Below, piece by piece: positions 26,451 through 35,513 of a DNA stretch of 64,000 bases. The stretch lies in the NCBI RefSeq assembly GCF_001375515.1, contig NZ_CTDX01000015.1:124001-188000 (forward strand). Reading direction: 5' to 3'. The position numbers were made by a program, and so were the translations under genes. Numbering within the stretch: the first letter of the stretch is position 1; every line of letters begins with the position of its first letter. The DNA comes from Bacillus kwashiorkori. GTDB taxonomy: Bacteria > Bacillota > Bacilli > Bacillales > Caldibacillaceae. The notes under the pieces were generated by a model. The model worked only from the letters and a program-made list of their open reading frames with translations. It searched no databases and had not been told where the DNA came from.

Positions 26451-27302
26451 ATGGAATTTATTTTGTATTTAAAAGCATTACTACTAGGTATCGTTGAAGG
26501 TTTAACAGAGTTTATCCCAGTTTCATCAACAGGACATATGATTATTGTTGACGATGTGTGGTTAAAATCGCCTGAAGCATTAGAACAGTATGTTGGAAAT
26601 GGTCAATTTGTCGCAAACACCTTTAAAGTTGTTATACAGCTTGGTAGCATTTTAGCGACCGTCGTTATTTTTAAAGATCGATTTTTAGATTTATTAGGTT
26701 TAAGGAGAAAATCGTTTAAATTAGGAGAAGTTCCGAAAAATCGCTTAAAGTTAACCCATATTATTGTTGGTTTAATCCCGGCAGGAATTTTGGGTGTGTT
26801 ATTCGAAGATATTATTGATGAAAAACTGTTTTTTGCCCAATACGTTTTATTGGCTTTAGTAGCAGGTGCCATTTTAATGATTTTTGCTGATAAATATAGT
26901 AGTAAAAGACCGAAAGCAGCAACGGTTGATGATATAACTTATAAACAAGCTATATATATCGGATTGTTTCAATGTCTATCTTTATGGCCTGGTTTTTCTC
27001 GTTCAGGTGCAACAATTTCAGGAGGGGTAATTATGGGGCTCTCTCATCGGGCTGCTGCTGATTTTACTTTTATTATGGCGGTTCCGATTATGGCGGGAGC
27101 AAGTTTTCTGTCTTTATTAAAAAATTGGCAGTATTTCACGATCGACGTTATTCCGTTTTTTATTGTCGGCTTTATTAGTGCATTTGTTTTTGCCCTAATT
27201 TCCATTCGTTTCTTCTTAAAATTAGTGAATAAGGTAAAACTAGTTCCGTTTGCGGTGTATCGAATATTATTGGCAATTCTTGTTTATATCATTTATTTTT
27301 AA
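26451..27302 (+). CDS. uppP: undecaprenyl-diphosphatase UppP/BacA
   Basis: Membrane phosphatase of 283 aa that converts undecaprenyl diphosphate to undecaprenyl phosphate, needed for wall synthesis and giving bacitracin tolerance. Both catalytic regions are present: EGLTEFIPVSSTGHMI near residue 14 and PGFSRSGATISGG near residue 178. I use the ATG at 26451, which aligns with the family start; AAGGAG lies 12-13 nt upstream, a somewhat long spacing, so the GTG at 26430 cannot be fully excluded. Likely co-transcribed with the DedA gene; a terminator follows. Confidence 0.92.
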   Translation: MEFILYLKALLLGIVEGLTEFIPVSSTGHMIIVDDVWLKSPEALEQYVGNGQFVANTFKVVIQLGSILATVVIFKDRFLDLLGLRRKSFKLGEVPKNRLKLTHIIVGLIPAGILGVLFEDIIDEKLFFAQYVLLALVAGAILMIFADKYSSKRPKAATVDDITYKQAIYIGLFQCLSLWPGFSRSGATISGGVIMGLSHRAAADFTFIMAVPIMAGASFLSLLKNWQYFTIDVIPFFIVGFISAFVFALISIRFFLKLVNKVKLVPFAVYRILLAILVYIIYF

Positions 27303-27709
27303 TATGTTGTGATAGGCCTATCAAAGGATAGGTTCTTTTTTTTGTCAGGCACTAGTTATTAGCTATGAATCTATCTTTTTACCTTTTTCTTTAGGCAACC
27401 CTGGAAAACACAGCTATTCTCATTCACTATGGTGAAAATTGGTTTCATGGCTGTCTTGTTAAAGATTGGTGTTGATTTGTAATATGACAAAAACCAATCA
27501 TAGTATGTTATGACGACTTTCCTTTTCGAAGAGGAAAATATTAATGACATGGAGTCGTAGCTAGCCAAGCCCCGTGGCGTTAGAAGGTATTACCGAATTT
27601 TTTGAGGTAGTTTTTTCTATTAAGTGTATGATTTTCGAAAAGGAATGGAATGCTGTAAAGATGTAACAATAATTGAAGTAATTCCGTCTAATTTTCGAGG
27701 TGATGGTTG
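27303..27709. other. intergenic region with uppP terminator
   Basis: CCTATC-AAAG-GATAGG followed by a long T run (27316-27343) terminates uppP. After it come AT-rich sequence and a second weak hairpin GGTATTACC/GGTAG with T6 near 27590. A 65-aa minus-strand frame here has no protein-like features. Confidence 0.5.
27316..27343 (+). terminator. intrinsic terminator of uppP
   Basis: Short perfect stem CCTATC/GATAGG followed by TTCTTTTTTTTT. Confidence 0.75.
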
Positions 27710-28354
27710 ATGTGGAATAAGGCAAAAATCGGGGTATGCATTATTATAGGTAGTCTTTTGCTAACTGCATGTGGTACGACGGGGGAGAAACTTACTAATG
27801 GCGGTCAAGCAAGTGCTCGGGAACAAAACGAGGGGAATGATGTAACATTGGATAAGGAAAAAATGTTAGAAGAAAAAATACGTGAATTAAAAAAGCAAAA
27901 ATTAAAGGAGCTCCAGCCCATAAAAAAAATTGGCAAAAAAGAATCAGCAATTGAACCGAAATTTATGAAGGCAAATCTCCTTATATCAAAACCAAATGCC
28001 TCTTTGCATTTAGATTTTTTCTTTGAGAATATTTCTGATGACAGTATTACGGTAGTTTTTAATACTGGACAGCAATTTGATTATTACATTTATAATGAAA
28101 ATAATGAGTTAGTCTATCATTGGTCAAAAGGAAGATATTTTACTCAAGCGATTAAAGAGATTACTTTAGATAAAGGAGATCGGTTATCTTATCAAACGGA
28201 TTGGAATTTTACCGATAACCAAGGTCAGAAACTCCCTGATGGAAAATACCACATTGAAGTTTGGCTAACAGGACAAGCAAAGGCGGATAAAGCTGGTACA
28301 ATTGTCAACCAAAATGAGCTAATTGCCGTTGGGAGTATTGAAACAGTCAATTAA
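27710..28354 (+). CDS. lipoprotein with BsuPI domain
   Basis: Exported lipoprotein of 214 aa. Lipobox LTAC follows a 20-residue signal; a charged, probably coiled linker rich in E and K runs to about residue 85; the rest is a beta domain of the BsuPI (intracellular proteinase inhibitor-like) family, with FFENISDDSITVVFNTGQQFDYYI and LPDGKYHIEVW typical. Despite the family name, inhibition of a protease cannot be assumed for an exported version. ATG at 27710 follows GAGGTGAT; the TTG just before it is less likely. Last chromosomal gene before the mobile region. Confidence 0.8.
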   Translation: MWNKAKIGVCIIIGSLLLTACGTTGEKLTNGGQASAREQNEGNDVTLDKEKMLEEKIRELKKQKLKELQPIKKIGKKESAIEPKFMKANLLISKPNASLHLDFFFENISDDSITVVFNTGQQFDYYIYNENNELVYHWSKGRYFTQAIKEITLDKGDRLSYQTDWNFTDNQGQKLPDGKYHIEVWLTGQAKADKAGTIVNQNELIAVGSIETVN

Positions 28355-28366
28355 AAATAGTGTTAA

Positions 28367-28410
28367 AAGCCTAAGATGGAACATTATAAGAAAATCTTAG
28401 GTTTCGTTTT
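28367..28410 (+). terminator. intrinsic terminator of the BsuPI lipoprotein gene
   Basis: AAGCCTAAGAT pairs with ATCTTAGGTTT, then CGTTTT. Confidence 0.7.
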
Positions 28411-28440
28411 ATTTAAGTAAATTTACTAAATGAGAAAGAT

Positions 28441-30365
28441 GGGGCTGTCCAAAAAGTCATAGCTTTTGACTTTTTCGAGGCCCATAATTTTTTATTTTTT
28501 CAAAAAAGAGCACAAAAAAATCGCCTTTTCTAGTAAAATGTAAGTGACCAAACAAACATTAAAGAAAGGGCGATTTTTTATGAGCAATCAAATGATTACT
28601 ACTCATAATGATACCATTCAAATGACACTTTTTCCAGAGGTACAGGAAGAAAAGACTCCCCAAAAAAGAAAGCTGGCTCCTACATTTAAACCTTATAACA
28701 ATCGTCAAATCCAAGCCATTTTTGATCTTGAAGCTCTCATACCCATAGATCATGAGGCACGGGTAGTAGATGAAATGGTTGAAGCTGTGCCTGACGAACA
28801 ACTTTTCTCTCATTATGAAGGTGGTGGCAGAGCTCCTTACCATCCGAAAATGATGCTTAAAATTATATTGTACGGATACACTCAAAAAGTTTATTCTTGT
28901 CGTGGAATTGCAAAATTAACAAAAGAAAATATTCCTACGATGTGGTTAGCTGCGATGCAACAGCCAGATTTCCGAACGATTAATGAATTCCGTGGGAATC
29001 GGATGCAATATTTAATTGATGAATTATTTGAAACCATGATTCAAAAATTGATTGAGGAAAATTACATAACATTTGAAAACTACTTTTTAGATGGGACAAA
29101 GATCGAGGCTGATGCCAATAAGTATTCCTTTGTTTGGAAAAAGGCTACTTCCAAGTTTGAGGCTAAATTAAAAGAAAAAATCCATGAAACCATAAAGCAC
29201 ATCCATGAAATCACCGAATTAGAGACTGAAGAAAATCGAAAAGAAATGGATCAAAATAAAGAAATAGACGAACAGGACTTAACGGAAACGGCCATTGTGC
29301 TTGAAGAAAAAGTAAAACAACTAACGGAGGAAATTAAAAAAGAGAAGGATCCGTCCGTTCGCAAAGAGAAACGGAAAGAGCGTAGTCAGATAAAGAAGTG
29401 TGTAAAACAAATACAAGAAGACTCTATTCCGCGATTGGCAAAATACAAAGAACAAAACGAGATTTTTGGTGATCGTAACAGCTACTCGAAAACAGATAAA
29501 GACGCCACCTTTATGCGCATGAAAGAAGACCATATGAAGAACGGTCAGCTGAAACCTGGATATAATGTACAAATGGCTACTGAGAATCAATTTATTTTGT
29601 TTTACACCATCCATCAACGCCCGACGGATACACGTTGCTTCATCCCCCATATGGAGAAATTGGCAGCCACTTCTTTACCAATGCCGAAAACAGTTATTGC
29701 CGACGCAGGTTATGGGAGTGAAGAAAATTATGTCTATGCCGTAGGCGATGAAAAGAGCAGCAATTCGAGTTCCTTATTCCTTATGGTTCGTACTTAAAGG
29801 AACAAACGCGAAAATATAGAAATGATATAAAAAATGCGAAAAATTGGACATACGTGGAGGAAGATGATTATTTTATATGTCCGAACGAACGGAAAGTGAC
29901 ATTTAAAAAATATCAAAATAAAAGGAATCAATCCGGCTATGAGCAGAGCTTCAAAATATACGAATGTGAGGATTGTACGGATTGCCCACTAAAACCACAA
30001 TGTACAAAGGCAATCGGCAATCGGCAAGTTCATTGGAATACCATTTTTGAAGAAATGAAAGCTAAGGCCAAAGCAGCCCTTGAATGTGAAGAAAAGGCCG
30101 CTATCTATTCTCAACGGAAAGTTGAAGTAGAAAGTGTGTTCGGTCACATCAAGGGCAATCGGTCGTTCCGCAGGTTTTCGTTGCGGGGACTCGACAAAGT
30201 TCATGTCGAGTTCGGAATCGTGGCATTAGCCCACAACATACTGAAAGTGGCTGGCATCCGCCAGCTACTTTCAGAAAATAATCCAGATAATAGAAAAAGC
30301 AAGTGGAGGAAAACAAAACTAATTTTCTCCACTTGCTTTATTTTAGGGACTTATTGGACAGCCCC
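28441..30365 (+). mobile_element. IS1182-family insertion sequence
   Basis: About 1.93 kb bounded by inverted ends GGGGCTGTCCAA (left) and TTGGACAGCCCC (right). It contains one transposase gene broken by a frameshift and a long terminal hairpin (30298-30341). No convincing target duplication is visible. It marks the left border of the accessory region. Confidence 0.85.
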
Positions 30366-30375
30366 CTTTTCGTAA
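28580..30375 (+). pseudogene. IS1182-family transposase, single-base frameshift
   Basis: Transposase in two frames. The first (28580-29797) holds the N-terminal IS1182 domain ([32 protein letters not shown]) and the DDE start [14 protein letters not shown]; the second (to 30375) has the cysteine motif YECEDCTDCPLKPQC and the C-terminal VEVESVFGHIKGNRSFRRFSLRG. If one A is added to the four-A run at 29751-29754 the frame reads on smoothly into the second part with no residue lost. So this is a recent one-base loss, a sequencing error in a homopolymer, or less likely programmed frameshifting. Start ATG at 28580 follows AAAGGGCG. Confidence 0.88.
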
Positions 30376-30453
30376 TTCGTTTTACTTCTAATAGATAAAT
30401 AAAAGAACATAAACTTTCAAGCTGAAAAGGGATAAATTTCTTTTACCTTAAAA

Positions 30454-30474
30454 ATGCTCATATATTTGCTCATA
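30454..30474. repeat. recombinase arm-type repeat pair, left
   Basis: ATGCTCATA and TTGCTCATA, separated by 3 bp, lie directly beyond the broken integrase. The same pair with the same spacing occurs at 47133-47153 beside a second broken integrase, so these are probably integrase-binding or attachment-site sequences. Confidence 0.5.
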
Positions 30475-30497
30475 CAATTTTTTTCTTCTGTTTTATA

Positions 30498-30850
30498 CTA
30501 TTTAAAGAGAACGGTAAATACAGCATTGGCAAATTCGGTTGGATCTTTCTTGATAAGCTCCATTTCTAATGCTTTTCGGAAGATCATTCTTCCTGTTCGG
30601 TGAATGCCTTCCCTTGTGCTATCAGAAAAACCTCGATCTTTTAAATCATTTAATGCATCCTGATATTTCTTTCCAGTAATGTCTTTCATTTTGAGTTGGG
30701 AAAAGTACATCAAGAGCTTATTGATTTCATGGCGACGAACTCGAATGGTTCCGGGGTTTAACGTCCTTTGCTTCACTATAAATAGGAAGCCACTCATTGG
30801 CGAATTCACAAAACGTTTGATCTGTTTCTTCGAAATATGTTCCTATTATC
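30498..30850 (-). pseudogene. tyrosine recombinase, N-terminal part only
   Basis: Relic of an ICE/phage-type integrase. One frame (about 30780-30850) encodes TFCEFANEWLPIYSEAKDVK and the other (30498-30760) continues with RVRRHEINKLLMYFSQLKM, the SAM-like core-binding domain, and ends at KKDPTEFANAVF. A frameshift separates them. The whole catalytic domain (R, HxxR, H, Y) is missing. The C-terminal half of a comparable integrase is found at 47183-47890, in the same orientation. Confidence 0.75.
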
Positions 30851-31123
30851 TCTAAGATTTTCAAAGATTTTCTTGTTAGTTCTCCGTTCTTTTCTCTTGA
30901 GTTTCATGTCCTCCTCAAGCCAATCATCAACAATTTCCCCGAACCCTTCCTCGTACATCATTCCTCTTTTAGTGAACTTTAGTGTTTCTTCAAAACTTTC
31001 TCCATCAGCGTATTTCTTGACCGTCCTCCAATTACAACCAGTTTTTCTTGCGATTTCATTTATTGATAAGTCTTCTTCTTCTCTTAAGTGTTTGATATAA
31101 TCTACTTTAGGCATTGCTAGCAT
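30806..31123 (-). pseudogene. IstA-like (IS21 family) N-terminal relic
   Basis: N-terminal piece of an IS21-family transposase: VDYIKHLREEEDLSINEIARKTGCNWRTVKKYAD is a helix-turn-helix start, and EIVDDWLEEDMKLKRKERRTNKKIFENLRD the following segment. Homology stops near 30850 where the sequence enters the integrase relic; the last residues are read out of frame there. It is a different IS21 type from the intact element at 34710-37211. Confidence 0.7.
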
Positions 31124-31291
31124 CCTTTCATGTCCTCCTACTGTTGTGATCCTCTCAATCAATACAGTAGAAGATATTTTAGGGGCTGGCAAGCCTATTT
31201 TTTATGCAGTTAAGTTCTGCATAAATTCCCTGCAAACCTCTGTACTTTTATTTTGCAATAAACAGTACAATACGATTAAGGGTTCATTAGT

Positions 31292-31839
31292 TGATAGCAG
31301 CGGGGAAGATGGGCCTTTACCAGATTTATCAGAAATCGAGTTTTATGGGGAAAATGCCATTAAAATGTATGATATTGACTCGACCTACATAGACCGACTA
31401 TTAGGAACCTACTCAGCCAATAATCAGAATATCCGTGACGAGATTGAAAAGGCACTCCAAAAATAAAAAAAAACTGGAAATCGTGAAAAACGTATACCGT
31501 ACCATTTTAAATGCAATTGACACCAAGGAAATTGATTCAGAGGAAGATATTTTTGTAGTGAAACGACGTTATTTTACGGTATCTTATGATAAGGCAATAG
31601 AAGAATTTGCGAATACATGGTTTGTCGATGCAGGAGAGCTGCATTCATCTGCTATCCAATATGTTATCGGAGCAGAGCCCATACCGAATATCGGAGGCAT
31701 TCAAAATAGTAAACAATTTGATAAGTTTAAAGCAAAGCACCCAAATGCAAAACCATTCAAGTATGGGCCCGAAATGAAGCGTCAGTGGAGAAAAACATTA
31801 GATGAGGTTATTGTACCTTTGAGTGACGAGTTGAGATAA
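31292..31839 (+). pseudogene. hsdR: type I restriction enzyme HsdR, C-terminal remnant
   Basis: Two overlapping frames encode the tail of a type I restriction endonuclease R subunit. The first has GPLPDLSEIEFYGENAIKMY and IDRLLGTYSANNQNIRDEIEKAL; the second has KLEIVKNVYRTILNAIDTKE to the natural C-terminus WRKTLDEVIVPLSDELR. A short deletion/frameshift near 31450 separates them. The helicase and nuclease domains and any hsdM/hsdS are missing, so no restriction system is left. Confidence 0.75.
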
Positions 31840-31924
31840 CTTTTTTATTACTCTATCTAAAGATAACAACCTTATAAGAAAAAGATTCGTTTATGTAGTT
31901 TTATAATAAAAGTTGGACCGTTTA

Positions 31925-31960
31925 ACCCCTTTGGATTTGATTGTCTAAAGGGGTATTTTT
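31925..31960 (+). terminator. intrinsic terminator after the hsdR remnant
   Basis: ACCCCTTT pairs with AAAGGGGT around a 14-nt loop, then ATTTTT. Confidence 0.75.
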
Positions 31961-32119
31961 AATAGAAATAATAAAAGATGTAATAGTCCAAAAAAACTTG
32001 CTTTTTAGAATGACTTTGTATAATATAAATTATAGGTTAGCCTACAAAAATGCCTACAAGGATATCTGACAAAATACCCTATGATATGCCTAGTAGAATA
32101 ATTAGGAGGAAGTGTTAAA

Positions 32120-32536
32120 ATGTTAGTAAAACAATTTCGAACAGGGTATGAAGCAAAAACATATTTACTTGCTCTTAAAAAATTTTATGATGAAGAAAAC
32201 AAGAAGCGTTTTGAAAGTTTTGAGACTAGAGGGGTGGAGTACGGTTATATTTTAAATGAAGCCACCAAAGCTATTGGTGAAATTGAAAAAGTTGATTATA
32301 AAGAATTGGTAGAGCGTAAAATTGTTTTCCCAAAGGAAATTAAGTTGTATTTATTAGAGAATGAAGAAAAATTAAAAGGAGGGACAATAAAATTTAAGTT
32401 AAGTGAAGACGCGAGTATTAAGATTGATCAAGTAACTCAGTATCTTTCAGAAAATTGGAATATGAGATTATACAGGGCATATTCAGTAAAGATACTTTTA
32501 AAGCTTTTATATCTTATAAAAATCGAGAATAAATAA
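32120..32536 (+). CDS. hypothetical protein
   Basis: 138 aa, not recognised. Mostly charged and helical at the N-terminus (KTYLLALKKFYDEENKKRFESF), no signal peptide or membrane segment. ATG at 32120 has an excellent AGGAGG site, so it is probably a real gene. It lies between the hsdR remnant and other accessory genes and may be a small defence- or element-associated protein; no function can be given. Confidence 0.6.
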   Translation: MLVKQFRTGYEAKTYLLALKKFYDEENKKRFESFETRGVEYGYILNEATKAIGEIEKVDYKELVERKIVFPKEIKLYLLENEEKLKGGTIKFKLSEDASIKIDQVTQYLSENWNMRLYRAYSVKILLKLLYLIKIENK

Positions 32537-32586
32537 TTTTTATGTGATCTTACATAGAAAACAGCGGGTAAAAACGGAGGTTCCTT

Positions 32587-32881
32587 ATGAGTAGTAAAGC
32601 ACGTATGACAACCACAAAGGCATTTACTAAAGAGCCACATATAGCGATTTTGTGGTTAAATGAACAATCTTCCGAACTTGTTTGGAATAATTATTCTGGA
32701 CGTTATTCAACTGTTTTCGAAAAGATTGATGAGATGGATTTGACATTTATGTCCCTGGAGAATTTATAGCATTCTTTCGTATAGCTGAAAGACTAGAAAA
32801 TGGTGTTATAATAGCCAACAGAGTGACCTTTCTAGAGTTCGACTTCCTGAAAAGGAACATAAAGACCCTTAATAATAGGTA
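32587..32881 (+). pseudogene. hypothetical protein, probably frameshifted
   Basis: The first frame starts at ATG 32587 with GGAGG upstream and reads HIAILWLNEQSSELVWNNYS up to a stop at 32769. The next frame is then open from about 32750 and reads PGEFIAFFRIAERLENGVII and RVTFLEFDFLKRNIKTLNNR to 32881. The two parts look like one small protein of about 95 aa broken by a frameshift. Not recognised. Confidence 0.4.
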
Positions 32882-32964
32882 AGAAGATTTGCTGAAATCA
32901 TATAATTTTCGTCTACACTTTTGGAGTGGCCAAAGAAAAACTAAATTTTGGAGGAGGAACTTTT

Positions 32965-33465
32965 ATGTTGAACAATAATAAAAAATATGGGCGATACTTA
33001 ATAGAAGAGTATCAACCAGCACAAGATTGGTATAAAAAACCTAATTCTAGAGAATGGATTGAGAGAAATATACCAACGCTACATGAATTATTAGAAAAGG
33101 GGTATGGTAAGTTACATTCAGGCGTGTACTGCATCCTGTTAAATGATGTTCCAGTTTATGTAGGTGAGGCGCTAAAATTATATGATAGATTAAAAGTTCA
33201 TGCCCACAATCTATATAGGAAACCGCTTGATTATTTTGGTGTTGAAGAAGAAGAAATTAATTCGAGTAAAGTCAAGATTCAGGTAAAAATATTGAAGGAA
33301 GATCTTCCTCGAGAAAACTTGCGTAAAGAGAATGAGTTGTTATGGATTAAAAAGTTAAAACCACTGCTGCAGAAAAATGATGGGACAGACCTATGTATAC
33401 CAAGAAGAAATAGAAGAAAAGTTATAGAAAAAGAATTAATTAGCAAACAGAATGTAGCGATATAA
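32965..33465 (+). CDS. GIY-YIG nuclease domain protein
   Basis: 166 aa. The GIY-YIG core is visible at about residues 46-75: GVYCILLNDVPVYVGEALKLYDRL with the following KVHAHNL, and a conserved glutamate in RKENELLWIKKLKPLL near residue 132. Such single-domain nucleases occur in mobile elements, restriction systems and homing enzymes. ATG at 32965 has GGAGGAGG upstream; the GTG at 32926 is the alternative. It appears intact within an otherwise decayed stretch. Target unknown. Confidence 0.72.
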   Translation: MLNNNKKYGRYLIEEYQPAQDWYKKPNSREWIERNIPTLHELLEKGYGKLHSGVYCILLNDVPVYVGEALKLYDRLKVHAHNLYRKPLDYFGVEEEEINSSKVKIQVKILKEDLPRENLRKENELLWIKKLKPLLQKNDGTDLCIPRRNRRKVIEKELISKQNVAI

Positions 33466-33753
33466 GTAGCAAAATAAATTAATATTGGAGAAAAAGGCAG
33501 ATATACAATTATCTACCCTTTTTGTTTTATAAGTTTTTTCATGTTTTTTGATATATTAACTTTATTCATTTCTATGTTGAGCTTTTTAGCTCACAGTGAA
33601 AGACTTGGAATACGGAAGATATGGGAATATTATATTCACTAATAAGCATATGCCAGATTTTAAATAATAATTTATAGTAGTTAATAAAACTTATGAATGA
33701 ACTAACCTTACCATTCACAATATAATAAAAAAGATTATATTTTGGTGAATGTT

Positions 33754-33845
33754 ATGTTCTGGTCAAAAGATAAGATTAAAGAAGTTCTGAGTGACATACA
33801 TGAAGAAGGGTTACTATCTTATACATATCTTGAAAAGCACTATTC
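33754..33845 (+). pseudogene. short gene cut off by the IS3 end
   Basis: From ATG 33754 (or GTG 33745) the frame reads FWSKDKIKEVLSDIHEEG and LLSYTYLEKHYSG and stops seven bases into the IS3 inverted repeat. It resembles the start of small repeat-containing or homing-type proteins, but too little remains to assign. Confidence 0.35.
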
Positions 33846-33886
33846 TGGATAGGCTACACTTAACTGGACAGAAAAATTAAGGCGAA

Positions 33887-34087
33887 AGTAGACTAAGAGC
33901 CAAGCTTGGATATAATGCTAAACAGGCATAAAGGATCGAATCAAGAAACTTTATACGGGGTGGCGGGCATGATAGCCTTGGTTGGCGATGCCGATGTTTG
34001 TGACATCTGGCTTCTCGGCAGGAGAGTCATGCCCGTAGGGGCCCTGTGTCAAGTTTCGGCATGTTTCCACTGTTTAGCTGGTCTACT
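33887..34087 (+). ncRNA. strongly self-complementary leader, possible structured RNA
   Basis: Nested perfect pairs: AGTAGAC (33887-33893) with GTCTACT (34081-34087); GCTAAACAG (33917-33925) with CTGTTTAGC (34070-34078); CGGGCATGA (33964-33972) with TCATGCCCG (34027-34035); and inner hairpin GATGT-TTGTG-ACATC (33993-34007). A TATAAT is at 33911-33916. The block is GC-richer than its surroundings and is absent from the leader of IS3 copy 2. No known RNA family is recognised. Confidence 0.45.
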
Positions 34088-34122
34088 ATCATCTTATTCA
34101 GTTAAGGAGAGTGACGCATAAA

Positions 34123-34404
34123 ATGAAAAAAGAAAGACGAACATTTACGCCTGAGTTTAAAGCCCAAATGGTCAAGTTATATGAAAGTGGTAAGCCTAGA
34201 AAAGATATCATTAGTGAATATGATTTAACTCCTTCAGCATTAGACAAATGGGTTAAACAAAGCCAAACCTCCGGTTCTTTTGAAGAGAAGGATAATCGTA
34301 CACCTGAGGAAAATGAATTATTCAAACTACGAAAAGAAAACCAGCGGCTTTTAATGGAGAATGATATTTTAAAGCAAGCTGCGCTGATACTAGGACGAAA
34401 GTAA
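34123..34404 (+). CDS. IS3-family transposase OrfA (copy 1)
   Basis: 93-aa helix-turn-helix protein: RRTFTPEFKAQMVKLYESGK, then a C-terminal leucine-zipper-like RLLMENDILKQAALILGRK typical of IS3 OrfA. ATG at 34123 follows AAGGAGAGTG. It is closely similar to the OrfA at 49950-50234. Without OrfB it cannot transpose the element. Confidence 0.88.
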   Translation: MKKERRTFTPEFKAQMVKLYESGKPRKDIISEYDLTPSALDKWVKQSQTSGSFEEKDNRTPEENELFKLRKENQRLLMENDILKQAALILGRK

Positions 34405-34745
34405 ATATGATAAAAAATAATGGTAAGAGGGGTAGGTGGAGCTTCTGTGCCTTTTAATAATGCTGTCATTGAATTCACAAGGTTGGCAGAGGCTAAGGAG
34501 TTTAGAGAACCAAAACAATTAGAAATTGAGATGGTGGAAGTTAGTTATAAGCTATAAAATTTTGCTTGATATACAATCTATTTAAAAGAACATGTGCATA
34601 TCACCATAATAACGCGTTCAGTTTTGTAGTACAATAATTTAATTCATGATACAATTCCATATCAATTCATATACATTTTAACCATTAATTAGGTCGAGTT
34701 GGGACTAGCTGTGACCGTCAAGTAGAATTGAACAATTTCCGATCA

Positions 34746-35513
34746 TTATTTTTGAACAGTTTCCCCTTCAAAAATGGTAGATCGATGTCTCATACGATAA
34801 CTGTCCCCATTTAAATGAATGACTTCAGCTTTATGAATAATACGATCTAATATGGCTGTTGTAATGGCAGGATCTCCTAGTAAATCTCCCCATTCTTCTG
34901 GACCTTTATTAGAAGTTAGTATAATAGACGAACGATCGTATAATTGGTTGATCAAATGGAAGAAGAGGTTTGCTTCTCTTTTATCCATTGCCATGAACAT
35001 TAAATCATCAATTATCACTAAATCAGAATCAATTATTCTATTCATTCTAACCTGAGATTTGCGGATCATTTCTCGTGTCTTTAACAGATGTACTAACTCC
35101 CCCATTGTCACAAATGCTACTTTAAATCCTTTTTGAATAGCTGTCATACCTAACCCAGTCGCCAGGAGTGTTTTCCCCACACCTGGCGGCCCTAATAATA
35201 TTAAATTATATTGTTGCTCTAACCATGTTAATTGACTTAATTGATTCAATTGTTTTTTACTTAACGATTGTTGTTCGTCCAATTTAAAATCTTCTAACGT
35301 TTTATGAAAAGGGAACTGCGCCCATTTAATTCTCCTTTCAACTTGTTTTTCTTCTCTGCGTTTTTGTTCATAACTTAGAATTTTATAAAGAAACTCTTTG
35401 TAGGAAATATCTGTACTTTCTGCTTCCCTTAAAAAAGTAGGCAACTCTTGTGCGGTTTCTGATAACCTTAAATGTTTCAATTGATCCTGCAATGATTCTA
35501 TCGCTATACTCAT
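34746..35513 (-). CDS. istB: IS21-family transposition helper ATPase IstB
   Basis: 255 aa AAA+ ATPase. Walker A GPPGVGKT near residue 110, Walker B DLVIIDDL near residue 170, and C-terminal SNKGPEEWGDLLGDPAI then RIIHKAEVI are the IstB signature. It overlaps istA by four bases and helps IstA choose target DNA. Confidence 0.93.
   Translation of the reverse strand: MSIAIESLQDQLKHLRLSETAQELPTFLREAESTDISYKEFLYKILSYEQKRREEKQVERRIKWAQFPFHKTLEDFKLDEQQSLSKKQLNQLSQLTWLEQQYNLILLGPPGVGKTLLATGLGMTAIQKGFKVAFVTMGELVHLLKTREMIRKSQVRMNRIIDSDLVIIDDLMFMAMDKREANLFFHLINQLYDRSSIILTSNKGPEEWGDLLGDPAITTAILDRIIHKAEVIHLNGDSYRMRHRSTIFEGETVQK

Larger units (their letters stand above)
33846..34556 (+). mobile_element. 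IS3-family element, copy 1, truncated
   Basis: Left inverted repeat TGGATAGGCTACACTTAACT followed by GGACAG (33846-33871), a long structured leader, intact orfA, and only scraps of orfB such as VPFNNAVIEFT resembling the DDE-region segment PYDNAVAEAT. No right inverted repeat is found. The left end matches the outer end of copy 2 at 50312. Confidence 0.75.

Noticed and set aside
27371..27568. 65-aa minus-strand frame after uppP
   Set aside because: No start signal, no family likeness, AT-rich intergenic DNA.
33906..34121. 71-aa reading frame in the IS3 leader
   Set aside because: Lies wholly in the self-complementary block, no ribosome binding site; structure explains the sequence better than coding.
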